Source: Cantharellus purpuraceus
Taxonomy: Eukaryota; Basidiomycota; Agaricomycetes; Cantharellales; Hydnaceae
Assembly: GCA_025174535.1 (NCBI GenBank)
Contig: JALBUN010000016.1
Span: 62,001-126,000 of the forward strand
DNA length: 64,000 bases
Reading direction: 5' to 3'
In this document: positions 1 to 9,945 of the stretch, in pieces
How the letters are laid out: every line of letters begins with the position of its first letter
Position numbering within the stretch: position 1 is the first letter of the stretch
Notes under the pieces: generated by a model
What the model was told of the DNA's origin: nothing
The model's database searches: none
The model's input: only the letters and a program-made list of their open reading frames with translations
Made by a program: the position numbers and the translations under genes

Positions 1-37
1 AGCCCCTGGACGCGAAATTCAGACGTTGTGGCATTGA
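1..37 (+). pseudogene. 3' end of a second copy of the small membrane-protein gene, cut by the window edge
   Basis: The first 37 bases match the last exon of the gene at 972-1368. Both copies encode a tail ending IQTLW followed by one residue and TGA (35-37 here, 1366-1368 there). The rest of this copy would lie left of the window, so it may be intact or broken. The following 430 bases are also shared by both copies, which supports a tandem duplication of about 1.3 kb. Confidence 0.35.
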
Positions 38-463
38 ACTGGCTTAAATCACAGGGACTCACGTTCGGGATGACAGAGTTGGATATCGTTCTAACATTTT
101 GAGATCGTGTGAAATATGTTGTTATTTGGCCCTTCTAATCCTCGACGAAGCCTTCAACATGGTCAAATATTGCAGTATCGTCCATAACACATAGATCTCT
201 AATCGATCCAGCCTCGCTTTAGATGTTGGGATGCTGTCCACCGCAGGAGTCGGGTACAGACTAGGGAAGATTCCACCCCCTATTGAAAGGTATGCAGACT
301 GTGGACAGGAAAATGGGTAGCGCGGCCTTGTTTTGCTTGTGGTTCGTATGTAAAGTTGCAACAGTTGGTCCAAGGACTAGTTGGCAGATGCTTTGAAGTG
401 AGAGGAGATAATTAGCAGTAGAGAGGAACTTGGGGACAAAGTGGCCTACGTGTGCTCGACGGC
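14..463. repeat. Direct repeat, copy 1 (partner 1345-1814)
   Basis: About 450 bp is shared with 1345-1814 in the same orientation, with scattered substitutions and indels. Copy 2 carries about 40 extra bases near 1620-1655. The repeat covers the 3' end and downstream flank of the small membrane-protein gene. Confidence 0.8.
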
Positions 464-915
464 CGGTCATTCCGCGGTGGAACTCGGATGCAGTAAGGCG
501 TGTCCACAACGCATGGTCATAAATCTGAGACAAAGAATCCCCTGAAAAAATTTCCAGGTCAGTGCGCCCAAGGCTCGGTTAAGAGTTCTAAATCAGAGAT
601 CGCTGAGATTCGGAAGAATACCGACCCCAGCCCGTTCCATAGCACCAGGTAAAACCAGCACCAACATACAACGTCTAGTCTTGACTATCGAGTGAAGGAT
701 GAGAGGTTGATGCTGGTCATCGCGAGGGGGAGAGCGAACAAGGGATGTTGATTGAAGCTATAGGTTGGAACTCCGATGGCGTCTAGCTCTGACCTGTGCT
801 AACACCCTCTGACGTAGGCTCGGTTAAGGGTATTTTTTTCCTAACGAATATCATTTTTTCCACTAGGATGTTTCATGCCACATCCACTTTGGCCACATTT
901 GGGCCACCTGAGTGG
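464..915. other. Gene-free stretch upstream of the small membrane-protein gene
   Basis: I see no convincing coding region here. It ends in the promoter of the gene starting at 972. Two phrases built around gctcggttaag (near 570 and 820) hint at an old internal duplication. Confidence 0.4.
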
Positions 916-921
916 TATAAA
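916..921 (+). promoter_or_regulatory. TATA box of the small membrane-protein gene
   Basis: TATAAA lies 56 bp before the ATG at 972 and is followed by a pyrimidine-rich CTTCTCCTCTATC-type leader, as is common in fungal promoters. Confidence 0.6.
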
Positions 922-971
922 GAGAGGGAAGTTCTTCAACTCTTCTCCTCTATCATCTCCTCCACATTGCA

Positions 972-1368
972 ATGGCACCGTTGAACGATAGTGTTGCATA
1001 CCCCCCAACGACGCCTATCCACTGGTATCACGTAGTGGGTATGGTACTCAGCGGTGAGCTGCTCTCTCTTCCACGATGGGATTATGCCGTTCTAACAGCC
1101 TTCAACAGTCGTTGCAGTCGCGAGTCCTGTAGTCATCTTTTTCTGGAACATTTGTACCCAAAGGGCCACACCCCCTCAACAAGGGGGGGAGGACTCTGGT
1201 GACCCCCTTCAACACCCGCCCACGTCGGGCATGGGGCGAATGGTGCAGCTCGCTGGAACGGGTGTCAGAATGAGTGAGTAGTGTGCTCACTCTACACCAT
1301 TGTGACTCAAGACCTGACATCTTCCAGCGGTCGAACTTGTCCAAGGAATTCAGACGTTGTGGTCTTGA
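972..1368 (+). CDS. Small predicted single-pass membrane protein (about 90 aa, three exons)
   Basis: I do not recognise the family. The model is exons 972-1038, 1109-1273 and 1328-1368. The first intron has GTATGG, a TCTAAC branch site and CAACAG; the second has GTGAGT, CTGAC and CCAG. Joined, they give a 90-residue protein. It has a short polar N-terminus, a hydrophobic stretch (VVVVAVASPVVIFF, about residues 20-33) and a Gln/Gly/Pro-rich tail. A TATA box sits 56 bp upstream. The gene could be anchored in a membrane, or the hydrophobic part could be an uncleaved signal. If the second intron is not used, the reading ends at TAG 1279-1281 instead. Its 3' end is duplicated at the left edge of the window. 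Confidence is moderate because the protein is short and rests on inferred splicing. Confidence 0.45.
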
Positions 1369-1814
1369 ACCCGCTTAAATCACCAGGACTCACAATGACA
1401 ATTGGATATCGTTCAAACATTTCGAGATCGTGTGGGATACGTTGTTATTTGGCTCTTCTAATCCTTGACAAATCTTTCAACATGGTCAAATATTATAGCA
1501 TCTTCCATAATACTCCATCCAGCCTCTATAATACGATGCTTCAGATGTTTGGATGCTGTCCACCGCAGGAGTCGGGTACAGACTAGAGAAAATTCCACCC
1601 CCTTTTAAAAGGTATGCAGACAAAAAGAAAAATGGCAAAGATGGTGAGAATGTGGACAGGAAAATGGGTAGCGCGGCCTCGTTTCGGTTGTGGTTCGTGT
1701 GTATAGTTGCAATAGTTGGTCCAAGGACTAGTTGACAGATGCTTTGATGTGAGAGGAGAAAATTAGCAGTAGAGAGGAACTTGGGGACGAAGTGGCCTAC
1801 GTGTGCTCGACGGC
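1345..1814. repeat. Direct repeat, copy 2 (partner 14-463)
   Basis: Second copy of the 450-bp repeat. It begins inside the last exon of the small gene and ends at the shared phrase TGTGCTCGACGGC; beyond that the two copies differ. Confidence 0.8.
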
Positions 1815-2186
1815 ACGGGATGACCTTTAATAAAGGCTCCGTGAATATCGTCCACGGGCATGCAATTTCAAGGTGCTGCAAGATTAATCAGGCCACTTGC
1901 TAAAACAACAGTTCCATGAACCAACCTGAGATCCCACGCAGCGATTCCCCCCGTCATCCACCCCTCCTATGACTAATTTCTTACCATTATGCTTATTCGT
2001 GACAGAGTGAAGGCTCGTGATGATGCCGTTTACACCTGTCCTTTGTTCGTCGTGATTATGCCATCCTCCCATCAGAAGATTCGACAATGATGATCGTCCC
2101 AGGGTGCCATCACCTGCACAAATCTCAACACATCTGTCATCAACCTCTAGATAACTAGATACTCACTAAATCCAAGAACGACCCAC

Positions 2187-2686
2187 TCAATCTCTACAGG
2201 AAGCAATGATGTCGGTCGACGTGCAGTCCCCTCTTCCTTGGTAGGACGTTTTTTCGAGAATTATGACCAAGCCGTTTTGAATTTCTGCCTTTCTTTCGCG
2301 CTCCTTGTCCCCATGCTTGACTTTTGAGGTGAGTGGCGTTACAGGTGTATATGTCAAGCAGTGACGTTCCAATTCAATTGAGTCAGGCTTGACTCTGGAA
2401 CTTGAGATCAGGGATGAGGAAATCGCACTTGAAACGGAGCACGGTTTGGTGAACACGGTCGATGACACATGTGATTGTTGTGCACGAGAGAGGCGAAACA
2501 TATCAATTTGACGCTGAACGAATTGAAATACGCCACCATGAACATCAGCCACATATAATTCATAGTAAGAGCTTACCGCATCTGCCAGCGCGAAAACATC
2601 ACGTCCCACCGTCTCGACAGTAGTCAAGCCAAAGTGAGAGGCTTCCCCGAGCATTTTAGCTTTCATGAAGTCGATGTTTCGAAAAC
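2187..2686 (-). CDS. Hypothetical protein fragment, possibly one exon pair
   Basis: The minus strand is open for about 160 codons. The N-terminal part (residues like GEASHFGLTTVETVGRD) looks protein-like. It is followed by an optional in-phase 63-nt intron (2576-2514, GTAAGC...TTCAG) and then a Ser-rich and basic region. The frame stays open upstream of the Met, so the true start may lie in another exon above 2700. I do not recognise a domain. It could be a decayed gene end. Confidence 0.3.
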
Positions 2687-2962
2687 CTTGTGTGATCTAC
2701 CTCAGCTTACATCACAAGAAGAACGTTCGGGTTTCTTACAACGGAATCTCTATGACTCCATAGTATACCTCTCAGGCACTCTTGGGAAGTGATAGGGGTG
2801 CTGCGACTGGCGTCACGGAAAAAGAGGAAAGAGCCTCTGCAGACGGTTGTAGAGACTCTGGAGCGGCTACCACATACGCTGGGGGGACTATGTGCAGGTC
2901 ATGGGTCACAAGTCTCGACGCTGGTGGAGTGGCATAGAACAACTTCGGGGAGAGGGCTCAGA

Positions 2963-3454
2963 TCATTGTCGCAAATAAGTCATACCTATAAAGAAACAGC
3001 TACTCTCATCATTTTCAGTAATCCCATAGCTCCAGGCGTACCCTCCATGACTCATTCTGCAACCTTTTGTAGCACACCATCGCGAGTAGTAGAGGTTGAG
3101 ATTTTCTAGTTGGATAATCGCCACACGCGTTCGCCAGTCCAGATTCTTGTAGGGAAATAAGAATGCCGCATGAAAGATGGTGCAGAGAAACCACACGATT
3201 CTCCCCAACCAAACCGGGGTGGCAGCACGTGGAACTTGAGGGTGAGAGGAGGAGCCATTCAACGTGAAATGACTGGCCAGGCGATGTGGAAGGCGCAAGG
3301 TTTGGGGACGAGAGGGAAGAGATAGAAGAGGATGGAGAGGAAGATAGCGACTCACGAGGCGTTCGAGGTGTGGGAGGAGTGGAGCGGTAGCCTTTCCGCT
3401 GGCTCCCGCCGTTGCCCTCGACCTCGCTGCGAATACCCATACCCGCAACCGCAC
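2963..3454 (-). CDS. Hypothetical membrane-associated or low-complexity protein, exons unclear
   Basis: Two overlapping minus-strand frames show protein-like parts. One is a Ser/Pro/Arg-rich stretch (TPPTPRTPRES, near 3340-3440). The other contains a hydrophobic segment (LGRIVWFLCTIFHAAFLF, near 3155-3210). A strong donor (GTGAGT, near 3353) follows the first part, so the two may be exons joined by an intron. No family is recognised, and the reading could be fortuitous. Nothing else is seen between 3455 and the Gypsy remnant at 3874. Confidence 0.25.
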   Translation of the reverse strand: MRLRVWVFAARSRATAGASGKATAPLLPHLERLVSRYLPLHPLLSLPSRPQTLRLPHRLASHFTLNGSSSHPQVPRAATPVWLGRIVWFLCTIFHAAFLFPYKNLDWRTRVAIIQLENLNLYYSRWCATKGCRMSHGGYAWSYGITENDESSCFFIGMTYLRQ

Positions 3455-3873
3455 TCGATGGTCTTAGCCCATCTACAAGAGACCTTTATCTCAAGTTCTG
3501 ACCACCTTTAAGCATTCCCTAAGTTGATCCTTCTCACCATCACAGTCAACATAATTTTTAGGTGCTTCCACAGATGCTTTGGACACAAGAGGTGATACGC
3601 GACCGAGTAGGCCGAGAAAGTGGATGAGGGATATGATTGGAGAGCGACGGATCAGGCGAATGTGTGGGGAACTTTATAGAAGGAGGGGGCAAAGGCGAGG
3701 GCGAGGCTTCTCGGGATACTGAGATGTCAAATGAGGGAATAACAAGGTAGCAGGATGGTTCCCGGGAAACAGATTTGAAGAAAGGGGTTGATTCACCATG
3801 TTAGAAGCGGTAGTATCAATTCTATGGCAGGCTTTTAACCACGAGCATTCAACACCAGAGGAAGGATGAGCGA
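3455..3873. other. Gene-free stretch left of the Gypsy remnant
   Basis: I see no coding region or LTR here. A 3' LTR would be expected near 3870 for the Gypsy element but no sequence like its 5' end is visible, so that end is probably truncated. Confidence 0.4.
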
Positions 3874-5082
3874 TTAACTCTGCATGAGCGTGCCGATGAC
3901 CGAACCAGCTATATCATGTGACCGAACCCTTCTGCAGCCTCGGTCCTTGCAAAAGCATCCCATGTTGCACGAGTCCAGGATAGTAGGAATGGAGTCATCA
4001 GAAGAAGGCCCATCTTGATATGGAACATTCCTTCTGAGTCTGGAAATAGGATCTACATTGGAGTGAACCCGTCCCGCTCGGTGTACGATTTTTAATTCAG
4101 GGTACGCAGCAAATACCGTTCCCCAAGTTAATAACTGCCGATTAACATTTTGGTGCGACATTGGATAGACCTTTGTGCTGAAGGGTTGTGCTCCTGGAGT
4201 GAGTTCAATAGCATGGTCCCACAGTTTTTGAGGTGGAAGTTGGTCAAAGGACTCCTTTGCAAAAACATCCTTAAATTCCCAGTACGCCTTTGGGACAATC
4301 TCCTCAAAGGTTTTGACTGGAGTAGATTCTGCAGCCTTCTGTGCGAGCTGTTGAGAAACTGTTGAACCAGCATAGATATTCTCCAAGTCTTCTTCTACAA
4401 AGATAACAAATGTTCGGTCTCCCTCGTATTGGGGTTGCCTGTGTGAGTTCTTGCCATTTGAAGGAGTTGTACCAAGCGAATGCTCTTTGTGTTCTGGTAC
4501 TTCTCCACATGAATCAGGGCAGCGAGTCATCTGTACCTTTCCTGTACGCCAGTCTACCTCTGGGTTGTGCTTCACAAGCCAGGTGTGCCCAACAATTATG
4601 CCAAAGGTTCCCAGGCTTGTGACTGAAAATGTGGCACGTTCAGTATGGGTCCCATATGTGCAGATGAGATCGACTTCTTCCTTGATTGAACCTGCTTCAT
4701 TTGGGGTCCCATCAATGTTATAAACAGGTATGGCACGTGGTAGAGGGCGTGTTTGAAGTTTCTCTGCTTTGACATATTCTGCATCAATGAACATTCCTGT
4801 AGCACCACTATCGAGGAGTGCATCCACAGCTAGAGGGTATCCAGTGTCTACCGAGTGGATTTTCATGGGAATTCTTGTACATCGACAGATGTCTGCAGAT
4901 CGAAGGTAGAGACAAGGAGGGTCATCATGTTTAGCTGGAAGTTGAGAAGGGTTTTCAGGCATGGCTGTTTTGATTTCAGTCTGATGGACAAGGGAGTGTG
5001 CATGTAACATATTGCTTGTGAGCCCTACAGTACATGATTCAAGAACTGAAAACTGATTTGTCAGGCAGGGCATGCTCTTCAC
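3874..5082 (-). pseudogene. Gypsy Pol remnant: protease joined to a deleted RT/RNase H
   Basis: The protein has an aspartic protease with the active-site triplet in LLDSGATGMFID (about residue 90), then a linker and the conserved start of RT (HAIELTPGAQPFSTKVYPMS). It then jumps to the C-terminal RNase H linker (LKIVHRAGRVHSNVDPISRL). The whole RT palm with its YxDD motif and the RNase H catalytic part are missing. The join lies near 4130-4150. No integrase follows; the frame ends at 3874. The ORF overlaps the gag ORF by a few bases in another frame, as in many Gypsy gag/pol arrangements. A copy this deleted would depend on proteins from other elements. Confidence 0.8.
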
Positions 5083-6212
5083 TGCTGACTGGCCTGAAAA
5101 TCCTGCTTCTCCTCTTGCTTTGGAATTACTGCCTTCTGCGCTTCTTCCTTGGCCTTCAGTGCAGCTGCTACTGACTCTGATATCATGCCTGCAATTGCTG
5201 TTTGTGTGAGATCAGCTCGGATATGTTCCTTGCGTGGTTCAGGGCATGCTGGGGATATATGGCCACGCTTTCCACAGTTATAGCATGTCCGAGTCTCAAT
5301 GCGATGGCGGTTGGAGTCAATATCCATAGGTGCAGCACCATTAGAGGTTGCCAAGGTAGTTGGTACAGAGATGACTGGAGTGCTGTGAGGGCAGGATGGG
5401 GTAGAGCGGGCAGGAGTGAGGGAAGTCTGAGCATGTCTCACTTCTAGAAGACGATGGTGGTTATGGTCAATTTGACAGGCCGCTTCCTTCCATGCCTTGA
5501 GATCAGATGGGAGGGATGGCTGTGCATGGATCTTGTCAAGAATCATTGCAGGGAGCCCTCGGGCATAGGCATCTTCCAGTGCTGCATCATTAAACCCAGT
5601 CCTTCCTGCTAGTATCTCAAACTGTGCCGTGTATTCATCTGCTGACATGCCAGGTGTCATCCTAAGATCGTTGTTCGTGCTGTTCGAGAGTGGTCAGGGT
5701 CCCCAAAAGCATTCTCCACCTGCAATGAATTCCTCCAGGGTGGAGAGCGGTGAGGTCCTGTCAATGACTGCCTGTGTCTCATTGTGCGCCCATACTTCAG
5801 CAGAACCTCCTGTCATAAAAGAGAGGGCATAGAGGATCTTGGTCCACTCATCTGGGAAAGATGTAGGCTGGACTGCAATGGCAAGCCTGATAGAGCGAAT
5901 GAAACCTTCCGTCTCTGCATGATCTCCATTGAATTTGGCTGGTTCAGCTGCCCTTATTGGGCGAACAGATGACGATGTAGGAGAAGGTGTGGGAAATGAG
6001 GTGGTCTGAGAGATGGTCTGTGCTGCAGCGATGGCAGCAGCAGTGGCAGCATCTGCTAGGTTGTTCTGGACATTGGCGAACTGGCTTTGGAGGTGCTGGT
6101 TCTGGAGTTGCAGCTGCTGGAGCTGCTGCGCCTGGGTGTTGAACAATGCTCGCAGAAAGCCACCACTTTCACCTAGAGTGTCCCAATAGGCTTCAGGGAG
6201 CTGATCGGTCAT
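5079..6212 (-). pseudogene. Gypsy Gag with CCHC zinc knuckle, broken by two compensating indels
   Basis: Gag starts at 6212 with a Gln/Leu-rich coiled-coil-like N-terminus, followed by the retrotransposon Gag core (FNGDHAETEGFIRSIRLA). The CCHC knuckle CYNCGKRGHISPACP lies near 5250. An in-frame TGA at 5694-5696 splits the ORF. The neighbouring frame keeps the expected FGDPD-type sequence for about 45 bases, so one indel near 5708 and a second near 5662 compensate each other. After the knuckle come an Ala/Lys-rich tail and the stop at 5079. In an active element this would package RNA into virus-like particles. Confidence 0.8.
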
Positions 6213-6640
6213 GGTATCGGTGAAGTAGTTAATAGGGAAATTGTTATGAGGTGTGGGGTCGTCTTATGAGCTTGATCTTCTGTGAGGGCAACGCTGATGA
6301 CGAGGCCACAACAACAAGATACTCAATAAGTGAGAGCCGATAAGAAATAATGCCAGCCGGTACAGTGGATATCCTCAGTCTATACAGCTGTTTCTGATAA
6401 ATACATGGGACTTACCTGGTACAGCAGATATCCTCAGAGATCAAGCTGAGGGGATCACACTGCACCAAGGCGAGTCTTTATACTAAATGATGGAGATGGA
6501 TAGGAGAACCAAGATAGGGGAGGAAGGATAGGGGAAGTGATAGGGGCAATGAAATAGGGGAGACGCACCCTGACAGGCTGCACTGATAGGGGTGTCAAGA
6601 GAAAATACTAAAAATAGAATATGACTTATTTGAACCCTGA

Positions 6641-7440
6641 CAGATAATGCCATGTGCCTTTGCATCGCGTGTTTCCCAGCTGTTGCTTGTGTGAAATGTG
6701 ACAGTGGCTGGTGCTGCTGTTGGCTTGAGCTCAGATCCATCTGCTACACCGTAGACCTTTTCCTTTCTCCGTTTTGCTTTTATTCACAGCTTCCATATTT
6801 GGTAGTTCTCCAGGCCTTGTAGGACCGGGCAGTTCATAGTGATGCTTTTTCAGAAATACAACAAATATGTATATACAACCTATTTTCCTCAAATTTTACA
6901 CTATACACTTCAATTCAAACTTATTTTCATATTTCAATATGATTCTCAAATTTTACACAATATACTAGATTAAAACATATTTTCATATTTTGGCATAATT
7001 CTCAAAATAATTGTTTTTTCCCCATTTAGTGGTGGCAACTCTCTTGAGGGAACATCCAAATATCATTGATTCTTTCTTATACAATACTTGTAACATAATT
7101 TGAACTATCTTTAATCCCCACCTGATATTTGTATATTTATTACCCTATATAATACCAATTATATCCATGTAAATAATTATGTTCATCTCAACCAAATATC
7201 TGATCTTTTAAATTTTATTAAAATATAGAATATATGTTTATATTTATGAAAATTTCACACATCCAAAATCTTTTAAGATATCCAAATTGTAACTCACTGG
7301 CTTTATGTATCATTGAAATTCTGATGTATATCTCATATACATCAGAATATTGTATACTGACATGATTCTGAACAAGCGTCAGTGGTGGATTTGGGCATCG
7401 CCATACTTCATGAGGGTTGTTTTCTGTCTTCTAAGTGCCA
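6641..7440 (-). pseudogene. Copia gag N-terminus, interrupted by a MITE
   Basis: Leaving out the MITE at 6841-7380 and one copy of its 3-bp duplication, the minus strand reads a Met followed by LQGLENYQIWKL and later VYGVADGSELKP and SNSWETRDAKAHGIICQG. These are typical of the N-terminal half of Copia Gag (UBN2-like). One in-frame TGA follows KL, where Arg is expected. The reading stops at about 6641, where the Gypsy-side sequence begins. It is dead and truncated. Confidence 0.7.
6841..7380. mobile_element. MITE-like AT-rich element, copy 1
   Basis: A 540-bp AT-rich non-coding element. Its ends are inverted repeats, GATGCTTTTTCAGAA on the left and TTCTGAACAAGCGTC on the right. AGT flanks both sides, a possible 3-bp target duplication. 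A second copy lies at 24795-25360. It sits inside the Copia gag start and its removal restores that frame. No transposase is encoded, so it would be non-autonomous. Confidence 0.75.
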
Positions 7441-7443
7441 CCG

Positions 7444-7455
7444 GGGCCCATAACC
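7444..7455 (-). other. Copia primer-binding site (GGTTATGGGCCC)
   Basis: Directly downstream of the LTR on the minus strand is GGTTATGGGCCC. The same sequence follows the 5' LTRs at 32286 and 47254. It resembles the complement of the anticodon stem-loop of initiator-Met tRNA (GGGCTCATAACCC), as in the half-tRNA priming known for Drosophila copia. Confidence 0.65.
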
Positions 7456-9945
7456 TAACAAGGTCTGTACTATTGACCCTGAGATAGTGTGTATAGTTGT
7501 ATGGGAACCACCTTTTCCCTATCAAATTCTATTTATGCAGCACCAATGTGCTATTCTTTGCTTTTCCATTCCTAAATATCAGCATATATTTGGTGCTTGT
7601 ACCTGGAATGGACTTATTCAAATATTCTCTATTTTTCCATATTTTTTTTGGGAATATTCCATGGAGAACTTGGCCCAGAATCATTTATTTCTGCTGTGCT
7701 ACAGTTGTGGACCCATAGGCACCCACAAACCTTCACGCAGCCGGCTCTCCCCTTTTGGACCAGGCATTTGGCCTGAATTCAAGCTCAGATGTCTCTGATC
7801 AATAAATATTCTGTAACTTAACAACCACAGCCTCTCAGGGCACTATTTTCCGTGGAGATCATCACCTGAGATGTGGCTATCCATGGCTGTCCAAACCAGT
7901 GCAGAAAACAGGGTGGACACCCTTCTTTTTGCCTGATCAGTGCCTAGCTCAGGGATCAGATCAGCTGATGGGTGATCAAATCAGGTGATTGCCTTGGAAT
8001 ATTCTACCCCTTTCCATAACATTCTAGCTGTTTCCCTCTATTATTAGATAGAACTTTCCAGAACCATTATTCAGCTCCTGATCAGTGTTAGTGCTGTGAT
8101 CAGATCCTGTGATTGGCTTGGAATATTCTACCCCTTTCTTCCACCTTCCACAACCTTCCAGTAGTTTCCATCTATTAATAGGTAGAATATTCCAGAAGCA
8201 TTAGTCAGCTCCTGTAAATACAATATATAAGGAGGCCATTCTGCCTCTGAAATAGTAACATACCCTACTCATCTTCTGCACACCAGTGTGACTAGAGTGA
8301 CATACAGTGTCATCCTCTATATCTCAGTAACTGTTGATTACCAGTTCAAGGATCTTTTACAGTTGTGTAACTGTACTTGATTGCACTTGAAGTAGTGATA
8401 TTCCTGCTTTGGGCATGAGTGTAGTATCTGCCTCACATGACTACAAATCTGTTAAGAAAAGATATGGAGGGGTGTTGTGGGTGAGTGTAAGATGAAGGTG
8501 AGGGATGGTGGCGAAGTAGATGTTGAATAGGGGAGCAATTACTGCAAGGATGCAAATATATGCGGGGTCGATGGAAAGGTGTTGTTTAGTAGAGTAACGT
8601 TACCAAATATCAGAATATTTGGTTAAGAACTGGGACTTCTGCAAAATATTTGAGCAGAAATGGGAATAGCAACACTTCAAAAAAGTGTTTGCTTAATAGA
8701 AATGGATGTAATGATCCAAATCGTTCGTAATTTGAGATAGCAATAGTTGATGCAATATCCTAATGGGATATGCAAAAAATTTCAAATTGAATAGGTCGTT
8801 TAGGAGTTATTCCAGGAACAACAGAAAGTTGACACAAGCTGTTTGTTTGCAGCTTGGAAGGGATTAAAAATAGTGAATCCAATGATTGATACTCATACAC
8901 AGTTGTAGCTAATATACAATTTGGCAATCACATGATAAAAAAGCCTTTTAGTAAGATTGAAACATATGATAAAAGAAATGATGTGGATACTGATAATATG
9001 TGATGTCATGGGGAAAAACCTTTTATAGAGAAAGGATTTTTTACCCGTTTGACTTGAGGTTTATGACAAATGAAAATCATCATAATACCTCCCTTTTTGA
9101 GTAGTAGCCATCCTCATAGAACGAAAGGAAGGCTCACAAAATAAAATCGAAAATCACCTCCTCCTCATCCCTTAATCAAAAAATCCCCAAACTTTTCACA
9201 ACTTTTCCTTATCATAAAACTCTCCCTTCTTACTCAAATAGATCGTAGTATTACTTGAATAAATTCTTGACAAAATCTACAGGGTGAGATTGTCTGTTGA
9301 TAGTCCTGCCATTAGTGCTCTTGTTTAAGTTACTAGTGTGTACTGCCTTTGCAGAGCATTAGAAGCTTGAACTTGTGTGAAGCAGTTGCTAGACTACTTC
9401 ACACATTGCTGTTACCCGCTTCTGAGTGCCACTGGTTGGACGGTTGGATTCATCCACCTACTTCCTTTAGCCTCTAAGTGCATTCCCCTCTTTTTGGAAT
9501 ATCTGGACCCCTAAGCGTCCGTGAACTCTAGACTCTGGAAGTCATATTCATTTCTTGCTGCTAAGAAACATATTACTTTTCTGCGTATAGTCTGCATTGA
9601 CCAATACAAAGGATTGTAACCAAAGTACAAACGTTAAATTGTTTCTGGAGTTGTGCTGCAGCAGGGTTTGATATTCTTCTCAGCTGTTCATTCACAGAAT
9701 TGTGGTGATTTAGAGTTTGCCCTAACACCATAATTTTGTGGGTTCCAAAACAATAGTGTGAGCGATGCCTTGTAGTCAACAACGTCAACAGCAGGTTGTT
9801 GGTGGAGAGTATTGAAAAACTTCTTATGCTTATATAATCACCCTAATCAACATTTTGTAAATAAGTACAGAGTCCCCATGTGCAGTGTTGGGCACCTGGG
9901 TGATAGCTATGCTCGTTCATAGAAAGGATAAACTGTATCATTCTC
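7456..9945 (-). repeat. Long Copia LTR (about 1.6 kb plus an 823-bp insertion)
   Basis: Homologous to 59713-61296 over its length, for example the shared phrase near 8285 and 60479 (gtgtgactagagtgacatac) and the shared AAGCATTCC/CTCTTTTT-rich parts near 9480 and 60850. The minus-strand end adjoins the primer site. The outer end is blurred and lies somewhere near 9920-9945. At about 1.6 kb without the insertion, it is long for a Copia LTR. Confidence 0.65.
8450..9272. mobile_element. Solo LTR, 823 bp, with 5-bp target duplication AAATC
   Basis: The segment starts TGTTAAGAA and ends TTCTTGACA, giving TG...CA termini with a short imperfect inverted repeat. It is flanked by AAATC at 8445-8449 and 9273-9277. 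The related LTR at 59713-61296 lacks it and reads straight through GAATCTACAGGG near 60640. It has no coding content, so it is best read as a solo LTR left by recombination of a full element. The parent family is not otherwise seen in the window. Confidence 0.85.

Larger units (their letters stand above)
3874..6640 (-). mobile_element. Ty3/Gypsy LTR retrotransposon, internally deleted
   Basis: A minus-strand element with gag, zinc knuckle and aspartic protease, followed by a fusion of the start of reverse transcriptase to a late RNase H linker. The stretch 6213-6580 is the leader or 5' LTR part, with TATAAA on the minus strand at 6477-6482. No matching 3' LTR is seen. The 5' end lies against a truncated Copia gag (6641-6840), and the phrase CCCTGACAG occurs on both sides of a 60-bp stretch at the join (near 6570 and 6640). 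The element cannot move on its own. Confidence 0.85.
6641..9945 (-). mobile_element. Ty1/Copia remnant: 5' LTR, primer site and start of gag
   Basis: Read on the minus strand, this is the 5' end of a Copia element: a very long LTR (7456 to about 9945), a primer-binding site (7444-7455), a short leader and the first part of gag. The gag start is interrupted by a MITE and cut off at about 6641 next to the Gypsy element. The LTR matches 59713-61296 of the right-hand Copia element, so both belong to one family. Relative to that copy, this LTR holds an extra 823-bp solo LTR. Confidence 0.75.

Noticed and set aside
7201..7480. Possible regulatory hairpin (GATGTATAT/ATACATC) in AT-rich DNA
   Set aside because: It is part of the MITE-like element and is repeated in its second copy, so it needs no separate explanation.
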